Source: CBDCTM01 sp965222005 (GTDB taxonomy: Bacteria > Bacteroidota > Bacteroidia > Chitinophagales > Saprospiraceae). From it: a stretch of DNA of 64,000 nt. Every line of letters begins with the position of its first letter. The stretch's first letter is position 1. The stretch covers positions 2,852,001 through 2,916,000 of the forward strand of contig OZ244935.1 in NCBI GenBank assembly GCA_965222005.1, in the 5' to 3' direction. Shown piece by piece: positions 8,784 to 16,702 of this stretch. Under the pieces are notes generated by a model. That model was not told where the DNA came from. It did not search any database and saw only the letters and a list, made by a program, of their open reading frames with translations. Made by a program: the position numbers and the translations under genes.

Positions 8784-9059
8784 ATGCCAGAATACTTGAG
8801 CAAAGACAAAGTCGCTGATATATTCAAAGAGTATGGGGGTGCAGAAGGCAATACCGGTTCCACTGAAGGGCAAATCGCCCTGTTCACGTATCGGATCAAG
8901 GGCCTTTCCGAACACCTACAGCGCAATAAAAAAGATCATTCTTGCCGGCGTACCTTATTGAGCCTTGTGGGCAAGCGCAAGCGCCTCTTACAATACCTGG
9001 CCAAAAAGGATATCACCAAATACCGCCAGCTTATCGAAAAGCTCGGAATACGCAGATAA
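8784..9059 (+). CDS. rpsO: 30S ribosomal protein S15
   Basis: The product is 91 aa, with the S15 signature GSTEGQIALFTYRIKGLSEHL and the second helical block LLSLVGKRKRLLQYLAKKD, ending YRQLIEKLGIRR. It binds 16S rRNA in the 30S platform. The length is standard (~89 aa). rpsO upstream of pnp is the usual bacterial order, but here a terminator and ~500 bp separate them. Confidence 0.97.
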   Translation: MPEYLSKDKVADIFKEYGGAEGNTGSTEGQIALFTYRIKGLSEHLQRNKKDHSCRRTLLSLVGKRKRLLQYLAKKDITKYRQLIEKLGIRR

Positions 9060-9066
9060 CGTAGAA

Positions 9067-9118
9067 CAAAAAACGGGAAAAAGCCTGACAACATGCAGCA
9101 ACTCTTTTCCGTTTTTTG
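9067..9118 (+). terminator. Intrinsic terminator after rpsO
   Basis: The arms caaaaaacgggaaaaag (9067-9083) and ctcttttccgttttttg (9102-9118) pair with one bulge and end in a T tract, starting 7 bp after the rpsO stop. Confidence 0.7.
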
Positions 9119-9366
9119 CGTAGTTATACATGATTTAGTGCACAACCGTTGGTATCGCCCATCCACACTACTTTTCTAAATCATGACAACAAAACAAGGG
9201 GTGTTGCAAGCCGTTCAACCTTTAGCGATGCAGCATCCAGGTAAGGGAAAACACAACATTTATTGAACGGCACAATTGATTTTATCGGTGGTTTGTTAAG
9301 TAGTTCTAAATACATTTTCCACATCCGCACCTTTACAATCCCGCTTTGTGCTTTTCGCAATCTGAT

Positions 9367-9546
9367 ATTAAGATCATGTTTAAATTTCATCCTTTGGACT
9401 ACCGACGCCAAATATTGTTTTATACGACCTTACGTACTCGCCTTCGCTCCGATAGCTATCGGAGTGGCTACGAGGCTCCGCCGCGCCTTGTTTAAAATAA
9501 TTTTGCCAGCCGTCGTCTCAAAAACGATTTTTAAACATAATTTAAT
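9367..9546. repeat. ~180-bp imperfect palindrome in the pnp leader
   Basis: The centre is a perfect 18-bp palindrome ctccgatagctatcggag (9447-9464). Further out, cgacgcc..aaatattgtttta (from ~9412) opposes a matching inverted stretch near 9489-9516, and attaagatcatgtttaaa (9367-9384) opposes tttaaacataatttaat (9530-9546). All three pairs share one centre near 9456, so this is a single long fold. The rest of 9119-9577 holds no gene. Confidence 0.6.
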
Positions 9547-9577
9547 TATTAAATCACCATTTTAATATTAAAAGAAT

Positions 9578-11776
9578 ATGGGGAAGCAAATTCCTACCTC
9601 TATTTCCTTCAACCTGCCTGATGGCAGAGAAGTAGTACTCGAAACCGGCAAACTCGCTACACAAGCCGATGGCTCCTGCCTGGTGCGCATGGGCGAAACC
9701 ATGCTGCTGGCCACTGTAGTATCGGCCAAAGAAGCCCGCGAAGGGCAACCCTTTTTCCCACTTTCTGTGGACTATCAGGAGAAATTTGCCTCTGCGGGGC
9801 GTATCCCCGGCAACTTTTTTCGCCGCGAAGCCAGGCTCTCCGACTACGAAGTACTCACCTCCCGCCTCGTTGACCGGGCTATTCGCCCGCTGTTTCCGGA
9901 TGGCTATATGAACGATACCCAGGTTATCCTCAGCCTTATATCCGCTGATATTAATAAAGATGTACTACCGGATGCCCTGGCTGCATTGGCAGCTTCTACG
10001 GCGCTCTCTGTATCCGATATTCCCTGGGCTGGTCCGATCTCGGAGGTGCGCGTGGCCCGTATCAATGGCGAAATGGTCATCAATCCGGGCCGTGAAGCAT
10101 TGGCCAATGCCGATCTGGAGATTATCGTGGCGGCTACATTGGACAATGTGATGATGGTGGAGGGGGAAGCTAAGGAATGCTCGGAAGCAGACCTGGTGGC
10201 AGCTATAAAAGCCGGGCACGAGGCAATTAAGGTGCAATGTCAGGCCCAGTTGGATCTGGCCCAGATGGTAGGCGAAAAAGCTACCGTCAAGCGGGAGGTA
10301 GTTGCACAGCCCGAAAACGAAGAGCTCAAAGAAAAGATTTCCCAAATGGCGAAGAATCGTATCTACGAAGTCGCCAAATCATTCTCTGATAAGCATGAGC
10401 GGAAAAATAATTTTAAAGAAATACATGACTCGCTAATTGAAAGCCTGACCGAAGAGATGAGCGAGGAGTTTATGGAAGAAAATGGAGAAATAGCCGATCG
10501 GTATTTTGACAAACTCAAAAAAGCAGTGATTCGCGAAATGGTGCTTGCTGAAAGTATCCGCCTCGACGGGCGGCAGCTCGATGAGGTCCGGCCCATCTGG
10601 ACGGAAGTCAACTACCTGCCATCCACCCACGGTTCAGCCATTTTTACACGCGGTGAAACACAAGCCCTGGCCTCCCTTACGCTGGGTACCAAAATGGACG
10701 AAATGATGGTCGATAGTGCGCTTGATCGCCGCTTTAGCGACTTCATCATGCACTACAATTTTCCGGCATTTTCTGTGGGCGAAATCAAGCCTATGCGCGG
10801 CCCCGGGCGCCGGGAAGTAGGCCATGCCAATTTAGCAGGCCGCTCCCTAAAGATGGTTTTGCCAGAAGAAAATCCATACACATTGCGTATTGTTTCCGAC
10901 ATCCTTGAGTCCAATGGCTCCTCATCGATGGCTACCGTTTGTGCCGGAACAATGGCCTTGATGGATGGCGGAATAAAGATCAAAGCACCCGTATCGGGCA
11001 TAGCAATGGGGATGATTTCAGAAGATGGACGCCATGCAATTCTGTCTGATATTCTGGGAGATGAAGATGCGCTGGGCGATATGGATTTCAAAGTAACCGG
11101 CACCAAAAAAGGGATCACTGCCTGCCAAATGGATATCAAAATTGATGGCCTGCCTTATGAAAAGCTGGAGCAGGCCTTGGAGCAGGCGCGTGTTGGACGC
11201 CTTCACATTCTCGATGAAATGATGAAAACGATTGATCAGCCGCGTGAAGACCTCAAACCTCATGCTCCACGTATCGAGGAAATGACAATCGACAAGAGTT
11301 TTATTGGCGCTGTGATCGGGCCTGGTGGCAGCATTATTCAGGAAATACAGGCAGAAACCAATACCGTCATCAATATCGAAGAAGTAGATGAGAAGGGAAT
11401 AGTGAGTATTTCCAGCAATGATAAAGCTTCTATTGATGCTGCGGTGGCGCGTATCAAGAGTATTGCCTATGTTCCGGAGGTGGGCGATGTGTATGATGCC
11501 AAAGTTGCTTCTGTGATGCCTTATGGCGTGTTTGTAGATTTCAACGGAAAGAGCGGCTTGCTGCACGTTTCGGAGATCAGCCACAGCCGGATCGATAGAG
11601 TGGAGGATGTGTTTAAGCAGGGTGATATGGTAAAAGTGAAGCTCATTGGCATCGATAAGCGTACTGGCAAATTCCGCCTGTCGCGCAAAGTGCTGCTCCC
11701 ACGGCAAGGTAAGGGAGATCAAAATCATGGTGGAGACGGAGACCACCAAAAGTTTAGCAAAACAACTGATAATTAA
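9578..11776 (+). CDS. pnp: Polynucleotide phosphorylase
   Basis: The product is 732 aa. Layout: RNase PH-like domain 1 (to ~res. 230), an all-helical linker, RNase PH-like domain 2 (with FTRGETQALASLTLG and MRGPGRREVGHANLAGRS), a KH domain (IGPGGSIIQEIQAET) and an S1 domain (GDVYDAKVASVMPYGVFVD). This is the normal order and near-normal length for PNPase, the phosphate-dependent 3'-to-5' exoribonuclease of RNA decay. The last ~25 residues form a low-complexity Gly/His/Lys tail. A long palindromic leader precedes it, which may matter for its expression. Confidence 0.97.
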   Translation: MGKQIPTSISFNLPDGREVVLETGKLATQADGSCLVRMGETMLLATVVSAKEAREGQPFFPLSVDYQEKFASAGRIPGNFFRREARLSDYEVLTSRLVDRAIRPLFPDGYMNDTQVILSLISADINKDVLPDALAALAASTALSVSDIPWAGPISEVRVARINGEMVINPGREALANADLEIIVAATLDNVMMVEGEAKECSEADLVAAIKAGHEAIKVQCQAQLDLAQMVGEKATVKREVVAQPENEELKEKISQMAKNRIYEVAKSFSDKHERKNNFKEIHDSLIESLTEEMSEEFMEENGEIADRYFDKLKKAVIREMVLAESIRLDGRQLDEVRPIWTEVNYLPSTHGSAIFTRGETQALASLTLGTKMDEMMVDSALDRRFSDFIMHYNFPAFSVGEIKPMRGPGRREVGHANLAGRSLKMVLPEENPYTLRIVSDILESNGSSSMATVCAGTMALMDGGIKIKAPVSGIAMGMISEDGRHAILSDILGDEDALGDMDFKVTGTKKGITACQMDIKIDGLPYEKLEQALEQARVGRLHILDEMMKTIDQPREDLKPHAPRIEEMTIDKSFIGAVIGPGGSIIQEIQAETNTVINIEEVDEKGIVSISSNDKASIDAAVARIKSIAYVPEVGDVYDAKVASVMPYGVFVDFNGKSGLLHVSEISHSRIDRVEDVFKQGDMVKVKLIGIDKRTGKFRLSRKVLLPRQGKGDQNHGGDGDHQKFSKTTDN

Positions 11777-11833
11777 GTTAGTGATTTGGCTGCCAATTGA
11801 CCAGCCTGAACCTGAAGAATTCGAATAAACCTC

Positions 11834-11868
11834 AAAAGGATGCACAGTACGGCTGTGTGTCCTTTTTT
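11834..11868 (+). terminator. Intrinsic terminator after pnp
   Basis: The arms aaaaggatgcacag and ctgtgtgtccttttt form a 14-bp stem (one mismatch) around a short loop, ending in six T residues, 57 bp after the pnp stop. Confidence 0.75.
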
Positions 11869-11915
11869 GTTGGATAAAATTGAAAACCGCTTGAGTATGT
11901 AACAATTGCTACATT

Positions 11916-11942
11916 TTGACACTAATTCCTTCCCTAGCTTTG
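11916..11942 (+). promoter_or_regulatory. Candidate promoter of the YeeE/YedE pair
   Basis: A TTG at 11916-11918 and tagctttg (TAnnTTTG) at 11935-11942 are separated by 16 bp, 23 bp before the ATG at 11966. Confidence 0.5.
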
Positions 11943-11965
11943 TGCTTAATTAAAGCAGTAAATCT

Positions 11966-12553
11966 ATGGAATTGGTTATCAATGTAATGGAATGGCTGGC
12001 CTCCCTGCGGCAGCCCTGGCATTGGTCCGTCTCAGGAGTCGCGATAGCTCTGATCGTCTTTTTGATGAGCTGGATGGGAAGGAGTTTTGGCGTTTCCACC
12101 ATGTTCAAAAACCTCTGCAACATAGCAGGTGCCGGCAAACAGGTGAAATTTTTCGACTACGATCTGAAAGATGAATATTGGCGCTTTGCTTTTGTAGCAG
12201 GCACAATAATGGGTGGATTCATTGCCTCCAACTATCTGGCCAGCCCCGAAGCGGTGGCTATTTCCGAAGCTACCATACAGCATTTACAACAGCACTGGGG
12301 CATTACCTACCCACAAGGGGCTGGAATGATACCTGAAAGTATTTTCAACTTTGGTAACAGCAAAGGCATCTTGCTGGCTATTTTCGGCGGATTTTTTGTT
12401 GGCTTTGGAGCCCGCTATGCCAAAGGATGTACTTCCGGCCACGCAATCACCGGGCTCTCCCATCTACAGTTGCAATCGCTGCTATCGGTGATCGGCTTTT
12501 TTATCGGTGGCCTGCTGATGACCTGGCTGATTATGCCATTTATTTTCGGATAA
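11966..12553 (+). CDS. YeeE/YedE-family membrane protein (sulfur-compound transporter-like), subunit 1
   Basis: The product is 195 aa with about four to five membrane segments. The family signature GARYAKGCTSGHAITGL, with its conserved cysteine, is near residue 150-165. Characterised YeeE/YedE proteins move thiosulfate or related sulfur species across the inner membrane; the substrate here is inferred. The downstream gene starts 29 bp later and encodes the matching second half, so the two likely form one transporter. This split two-gene form is common in Bacteroidota and Proteobacteria. Confidence 0.85.
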   Translation: MELVINVMEWLASLRQPWHWSVSGVAIALIVFLMSWMGRSFGVSTMFKNLCNIAGAGKQVKFFDYDLKDEYWRFAFVAGTIMGGFIASNYLASPEAVAISEATIQHLQQHWGITYPQGAGMIPESIFNFGNSKGILLAIFGGFFVGFGARYAKGCTSGHAITGLSHLQLQSLLSVIGFFIGGLLMTWLIMPFIFG

Positions 12554-12582
12554 TTTTTGAGCTTTGCTAAATAACATAAATT

Positions 12583-12996
12583 ATGCGTCTTTTCAGTTTT
12601 TTTGTGGTGGGCAGTTTGTTTGGGATTATCCTCACCAAATCAGAGGCGATTTCCTGGTTTCGGATCCACGAAATGTTTCGCTTCGAAAGCTTTCACATGT
12701 ATGGCATCCTGGGGACTGCCGTCCTCCTAAGCATGCTGGTGCTCGCTATTATGAAAAAATGGGAAGTTAAAACCCTTCGCAATACCCGCCTAAGCTACAA
12801 TTCTATGCCACTGAGCCCCAAACGCCACCTCTTAGCTGGTAGCCTATTTGGATTGGGCTGGGCGCTCATCGGCTCATGCCCCGGGCCAATATTCGTGCTG
12901 CTTGGTCATGGCTATGGATTTTTTGTGCTGGTGCTACTGAGCGCGCTGCTGGGTACTTTTAGCTATGGAATACTAAAAGATCGCCTTCCTCACTGA
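12583..12996 (+). CDS. YeeE/YedE-family (DUF6691-like) membrane protein, subunit 2
   Basis: The product is 137 aa with four predicted membrane segments. LAGSLFGLGWALIGSCPGPI contains the conserved Gly-Ser-Cys-Pro-Gly motif that pairs functionally with the GCTSGH motif of the preceding protein. It starts 29 bp after that gene on the same strand and is surely co-transcribed. No obvious terminator follows. Confidence 0.83.
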   Translation: MRLFSFFVVGSLFGIILTKSEAISWFRIHEMFRFESFHMYGILGTAVLLSMLVLAIMKKWEVKTLRNTRLSYNSMPLSPKRHLLAGSLFGLGWALIGSCPGPIFVLLGHGYGFFVLVLLSALLGTFSYGILKDRLPH

Positions 12997-13085
12997 TGCT
13001 TGAAAACTCACCCCCAAGCTTTTATTCGTTTTAGGAAACTTTTTGCACTACTCCCTTGTATTTACTATGGAAAGTGCGCATTTAT

Positions 13086-13149
13086 GACTTTTTTGTTAAA
13101 AAGTCAAGTTTTAATAATAAAAAGTCGGCAACTTATTTATTATTAAAAC
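13086..13149 (+). promoter_or_regulatory. Two adjacent A+T-rich hairpins in the rpoD leader
   Basis: Hairpin 1: gacttttt...aaaaagtc, 13086-13105. Hairpin 2: gttttaataataaa (13108-13121) perfectly inverted at 13136-13149, 14-bp arms with a 14-nt loop. They lie 80-145 bp before the rpoD ATG in an otherwise gene-free 234-bp gap. The function is unknown: a leader structure, a protein-binding palindrome or the end of the upstream transcript. Confidence 0.5.
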
Positions 13150-13230
13150 GTACTAGATGTTACAAGTTCTCAAACTGGTTTTCAAGCAGGATCGAAACAA
13201 TTAGTCCCTACTGTTCAAAGCAATTACAAC

Positions 13231-14097
13231 ATGCGTCAATTAAAAATTACCAATAAGATCACGGCCCGCGAAAGCCTGGCATTGGATAAATACCTCAACG
13301 ATATTGGAAAAATATCCATGCTTACGGCAGAAGAAGAAGCGGAACTGGCTCGCCGTATCCGAAAAGGGGATAATGAGGCGCTTGAAAGACTGACCAAAGC
13401 CAATTTGCGTTTCGTAGTTTCCGTAGCCAAACAATACCAAAACCAGGGCCTTTCACTTAGCGATCTGATCAATGAAGGCAATGTGGGCTTGATGAAAGCC
13501 GCCAAACGTTTTGACGAAACTAAAGGCTTTAAATTTATTTCCTACGCCGTTTGGTGGATTCGCCAGTCCATTTTGCAGGCAATTGTTGAATACTCACGGA
13601 TCGTACGGCTCCCTCTCAACAAGGTGGGGAGCTACAATAAAGTAAATGAAGCATTCCTCAGTTTTGTACAGGAATTTGAGCGTGAGCCTACCCACGAAGA
13701 GTTGGCCGAGCTGCTGGATATGACGCCTAAAGAGGTGAGCAATATGCTCAAAGGCAACGGCCGGCATCTGTCTTTTGATGCTCCCCTCAGCGGCGATGAT
13801 GGCGACTCCACCATGCTGGATGTGGTATCGAGTGGTGAAAGCCATAGCCCGGATACCAATTTGATGGAGCAATCGCTCAAAGAAGAAGTACAGCAGGGCT
13901 TGTCCATCCTTTCGCCCCGCGAGGTGGAAGTGTTATCTTCTTATTATGGCCTCAATGGCTACAAATCGCTTACACTGGAAGAAATTGGCGAACTGTACGG
14001 ACTGACCCGCGAGCGGGTGCGCCAAATTAAAGAGCGGGCCATTCGCCGCTTGCGCAAGTCTTACAACCGAAACAATCTGAAATCCTATCTGGGATAA
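13231..14097 (+). CDS. rpoD: Primary RNA polymerase sigma factor (sigma-70 / SigA, short Bacteroidota form)
   Basis: The product is 288 aa. Regions visible: 1.2 (ALDKYLNDIGKISMLTAEEE), 2.1-2.4 (NLRFVVSVAKQYQNQG, LINEGNVGLMKAAKRFD and FKFISYAVWWIRQSI), 3 (LPLNKVGSYNKV, then EPTHEELAELL) and 4 (LSPREVEVLSSYYGL, LTLEEIGELYGLTRERVRQ). Region 1.1 is absent, as in other Bacteroidota RpoD of ~287 aa. It directs recognition of TTG/TAnnTTTG promoters, the type seen upstream of several genes here. The gene is monocistronic, with structured leader and terminator. Confidence 0.96.
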   Translation: MRQLKITNKITARESLALDKYLNDIGKISMLTAEEEAELARRIRKGDNEALERLTKANLRFVVSVAKQYQNQGLSLSDLINEGNVGLMKAAKRFDETKGFKFISYAVWWIRQSILQAIVEYSRIVRLPLNKVGSYNKVNEAFLSFVQEFEREPTHEELAELLDMTPKEVSNMLKGNGRHLSFDAPLSGDDGDSTMLDVVSSGESHSPDTNLMEQSLKEEVQQGLSILSPREVEVLSSYYGLNGYKSLTLEEIGELYGLTRERVRQIKERAIRRLRKSYNRNNLKSYLG

Positions 14098-14120
14098 AGA
14101 ATTTTGTTCACGATACTATT

Positions 14121-14153
14121 ATAGCCTGTCTGCCTGTGCGGATAGGCTATTTT
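14121..14153 (+). terminator. Terminator after rpoD
   Basis: The arms atagcctgtc and gataggctat (9 of 10 pairs, 10-nt loop) are followed by ttt, 24 bp after the rpoD stop. Confidence 0.65.
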
Positions 14154-14169
14154 GATGTACTTTTAGGAT

Positions 14170-15276
14170 ATGAAATTTTTTCCGTTTTTATTATTGCTAT
14201 TTCTATTGATTGGCTGTAAACCGGATGCTCCAAAAGAGGGAAGCACTTCCCCTGATAAGGAAAAAGAAACACTAGAAGAGAACATCCAACTGACCGTCAA
14301 TATTGATGAGCTGAGATTGCGGGATCAAGCAGGTATCGAGAGTAAAGAAATTGCCCGCCTGGCAAAGGGAAGCATTGTGACAGATGCAGGCGAGGTGAGT
14401 GATTTTAGCACACGTATCAAATTGAGGGGAGTGCAATTTGACGAGCCCTGGCTCAAGGTGCGCACGGCAGCAGGCCAGGAAGGCTGGGTGTACGGAGGTG
14501 GCCTCAACTTCGAGCTGGGCAAGGGCGGAGAGCTGGCTGAATTGCTTATCAAGAAGAGATTGCAGACTTTGTATGGGAAAGAGATTGCAAAAAAGATATA
14601 TGCATATCGGGCTGGTTTTCAGGCTATTAAAACTGATAAAGAGCTGCATGATATTTACCGCCAGGGAATTGAGATCAGAGATACGCTCAATTATTTGATG
14701 GAGAGCCGGATTGCTGTGGAAAATTACGACAGGCTTCCCGACTTGTTTTGGCTGGAGCAAGCGATACCTGCCTATGTTCCCCAACTGGTGGCTGAGGGTA
14801 CAGCCTATTATCTTTTCAACGATTACAAAGAATGGATCCGAAAAGCGCACGCAAGCCAGGGCACTGCCGATGATGACTTCTTTGAGCTATGCCTTGAGGT
14901 ACACTCAGTAGATAGCATAGAATATTTTTTTCCTTCATGGTTTTTACAAACCTGGGACTATGGAGGGCACAGCCTGCTAGGGCAAGGCATCCATCAAAAG
15001 GTGATGAGAGAGATAGACCGTTTGTACAAAAATCAATCGCCCTTTGTGGATGAACTGCGGCAATTAAAACAAACCTGGCTGAGGGATATTTATGGTGAAG
15101 GGATAAGCTATTGGGAAGATCAGCCGGCAGTAGTGAAAGAGCTTACAAATATCATCAAGGATGATTACAGTATTCTGACCCTTGATGATCGGATAGCACT
15201 AAAAATGCGTTTGAAAATGCTGGAAAACCCGGCAGCCAATGGGCTGGAGGTCAACCATAGAGCGGGGAAGGGGTAG
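14170..15276 (+). CDS. SH3-domain lipoprotein of unknown function
   Basis: The product is 368 aa. The signal peptide ends in the lipobox LLIGC (Cys ~17), giving a lipid anchor, followed by a charged linker and a bacterial SH3 domain (about res. 45-115) with LRLRDQAG, WLKVRTAAGQEGWVYG. The C-terminal ~250 residues are helical and not assigned to a family by me. Likely periplasmic, tethered to a membrane; the SH3 domain suggests cell-wall or peptide binding (family knowledge). Confidence 0.75.
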   Translation: MKFFPFLLLLFLLIGCKPDAPKEGSTSPDKEKETLEENIQLTVNIDELRLRDQAGIESKEIARLAKGSIVTDAGEVSDFSTRIKLRGVQFDEPWLKVRTAAGQEGWVYGGGLNFELGKGGELAELLIKKRLQTLYGKEIAKKIYAYRAGFQAIKTDKELHDIYRQGIEIRDTLNYLMESRIAVENYDRLPDLFWLEQAIPAYVPQLVAEGTAYYLFNDYKEWIRKAHASQGTADDDFFELCLEVHSVDSIEYFFPSWFLQTWDYGGHSLLGQGIHQKVMREIDRLYKNQSPFVDELRQLKQTWLRDIYGEGISYWEDQPAVVKELTNIIKDDYSILTLDDRIALKMRLKMLENPAANGLEVNHRAGKG

Positions 15277-15345
15277 TAGGTTTATTGGCTTATGGGGGGA
15301 TCAGACTGAACACGAAAATATCAGATCGTTCGCTACCTTCTTTGC

Positions 15346-15381
15346 CTTGTCAGAGGGTCAGAAGTCTGAACATCTGACAAG
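15346..15381. repeat. Nested inverted repeat between two genes
   Basis: cttgtcaga (15346-15354) is perfectly inverted at 15373-15381, and the loop itself contains tcaga-ag-tctga (15358-15369). No T tract follows, so it is not a standard terminator. Confidence 0.45.
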
Positions 15382-15441
15382 AGAACAGCCCTACGTTTAA
15401 TTCACCGAATAAAATAAAGCACAAATTTTTAATCAAATCAA

Positions 15442-16128
15442 ATGACTCCTATTCTTGTGTTGTTTCTGACTATCCTCATTTTCACCGCTGCCACCATCGG
15501 AGCCATATGGCTGATGTATCAATTGCTGACCAATTTTCAGCCAGGTTCCAATAAGATTTCCAAGGATCTACTCCAAATGCGGGAAGAGATTAGTGTTTGG
15601 ATAAGCGATTTGGTACCCTGGGATGCCAATGAAATGGAACTACTTTCTCTCAATCACATCAATAAAACCATCAAAAAAGGAATCACTACCACGGCCAAAG
15701 GAGTGATTACCTCCATTTATCACGAACCAATGATCGCCTGGGCCTACAAAAAATACTTTGCCACATCAGAGAATGCCATCCTGTATGCCCGCACATCGCA
15801 TCATGAATTTGTGTATCGTATCAAGAAAAACAGCGCCCAAGTGATGATCGACAATCAAAATGTAGGAGAGATCAGAGCGGATGGCAGACTGTACAGCAGT
15901 CGCTCCAGCCGGCCCATCGCACAGCTCAAAGAACGGCCGACAGATGGGTTGCTGCCCATCGTGGTAGGAGAACGGGAACTGGGCAGCCTTAGCAGCCGAG
16001 TGGAAAATATGAAAGGCAGCACCCGGGCTTTTCAGCTGCTCAGTGAAGAGCTGAGTAATGAAGAGGAAGCGCTGATGCTTTCCCTGTCGGTGCTCGAAAT
16101 GGTGCGGCGGGAAGTGCCTGCAAAGTAA
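15442..16128 (+). CDS. Membrane-anchored protein of unknown function
   Basis: The product is 228 aa. A single N-terminal hydrophobic segment (about res. 4-28, MTPILVLFLTILIFTAATIG onward) is followed by a soluble domain of mixed helix and strand with no catalytic motif I recognise. The C-terminal part is rich in Glu/Ser with a heptad-like stretch (QLLSEELSNEEEALMLSLSV). Codon use matches its neighbours. It is followed after 120 bp by another short gene of unknown role. Confidence 0.7.
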   Translation: MTPILVLFLTILIFTAATIGAIWLMYQLLTNFQPGSNKISKDLLQMREEISVWISDLVPWDANEMELLSLNHINKTIKKGITTTAKGVITSIYHEPMIAWAYKKYFATSENAILYARTSHHEFVYRIKKNSAQVMIDNQNVGEIRADGRLYSSRSSRPIAQLKERPTDGLLPIVVGERELGSLSSRVENMKGSTRAFQLLSEELSNEEEALMLSLSVLEMVRREVPAK

Positions 16129-16248
16129 GCCGGCAGCTTGCTGGACAGAAAATAGTCGGAAATTCTCTTTATTGTTAAAATCATTTCCTAAACTTGCCAT
16201 TTCTTTTTTAACCGACAAGACTCGCGAGACTTACAAACCCACATAGCC

Positions 16249-16674
16249 ATGACCATGCTCAATACTGCCCGCCTGATTATCTACCGAATCAATAAAAAAG
16301 GACTGGAAGTTTTTTTAGTCAATGCGGGAGCTGGCGAAACGGAGCAATGGCAAATACCCAATACCAAGCTCCCGGTTAGCAGTTCAATGGACAATGAACG
16401 CGTCATTTTACTGGAGCCCGTAGCCAAAGGTGATTCTATGCATCAAGCACTTGCCATTGAAGGCGACTGGCACGAAATTCCCTCCATCAGAGCCATGCTG
16501 CGCCAGGATGTGCGCATCGTGAAGGATCAAATCAAGCAGCGATTCCCCGAACTGGAGCAAGGTACTTATTTTGCCGTCAAGGAGGCAGTAAAAAAAATAT
16601 TGCCCGAAGAGTATGCTTTTCTCAAAGAGCTGAAAGAAATTGTACTGGATCGCAACCAGGCAAAGTACATATAA
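16249..16674 (+). CDS. Nudix-fold-like protein lacking the Nudix box
   Basis: The product is 141 aa. The N-terminus ARLIIYRINKKGLEVFLVNA and then EQWQIPNTKLP look like the first strands of a Nudix hydrolase, and the C-terminal helix resembles the family. The catalytic Nudix box (G-x5-E-x7-REUxEExGU) is not present where it should be, so hydrolase activity is unlikely; a ligand-binding or regulatory role is inferred. The fold assignment is tentative. ATG 16249 is used; ATG 16255 is an alternative. It converges on the ABC transporter gene. Confidence 0.6.
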   Translation: MTMLNTARLIIYRINKKGLEVFLVNAGAGETEQWQIPNTKLPVSSSMDNERVILLEPVAKGDSMHQALAIEGDWHEIPSIRAMLRQDVRIVKDQIKQRFPELEQGTYFAVKEAVKKILPEEYAFLKELKEIVLDRNQAKYI

Positions 16675-16702
16675 AAAGTATATATAATTTCCTGTTTTTG
16701 AA

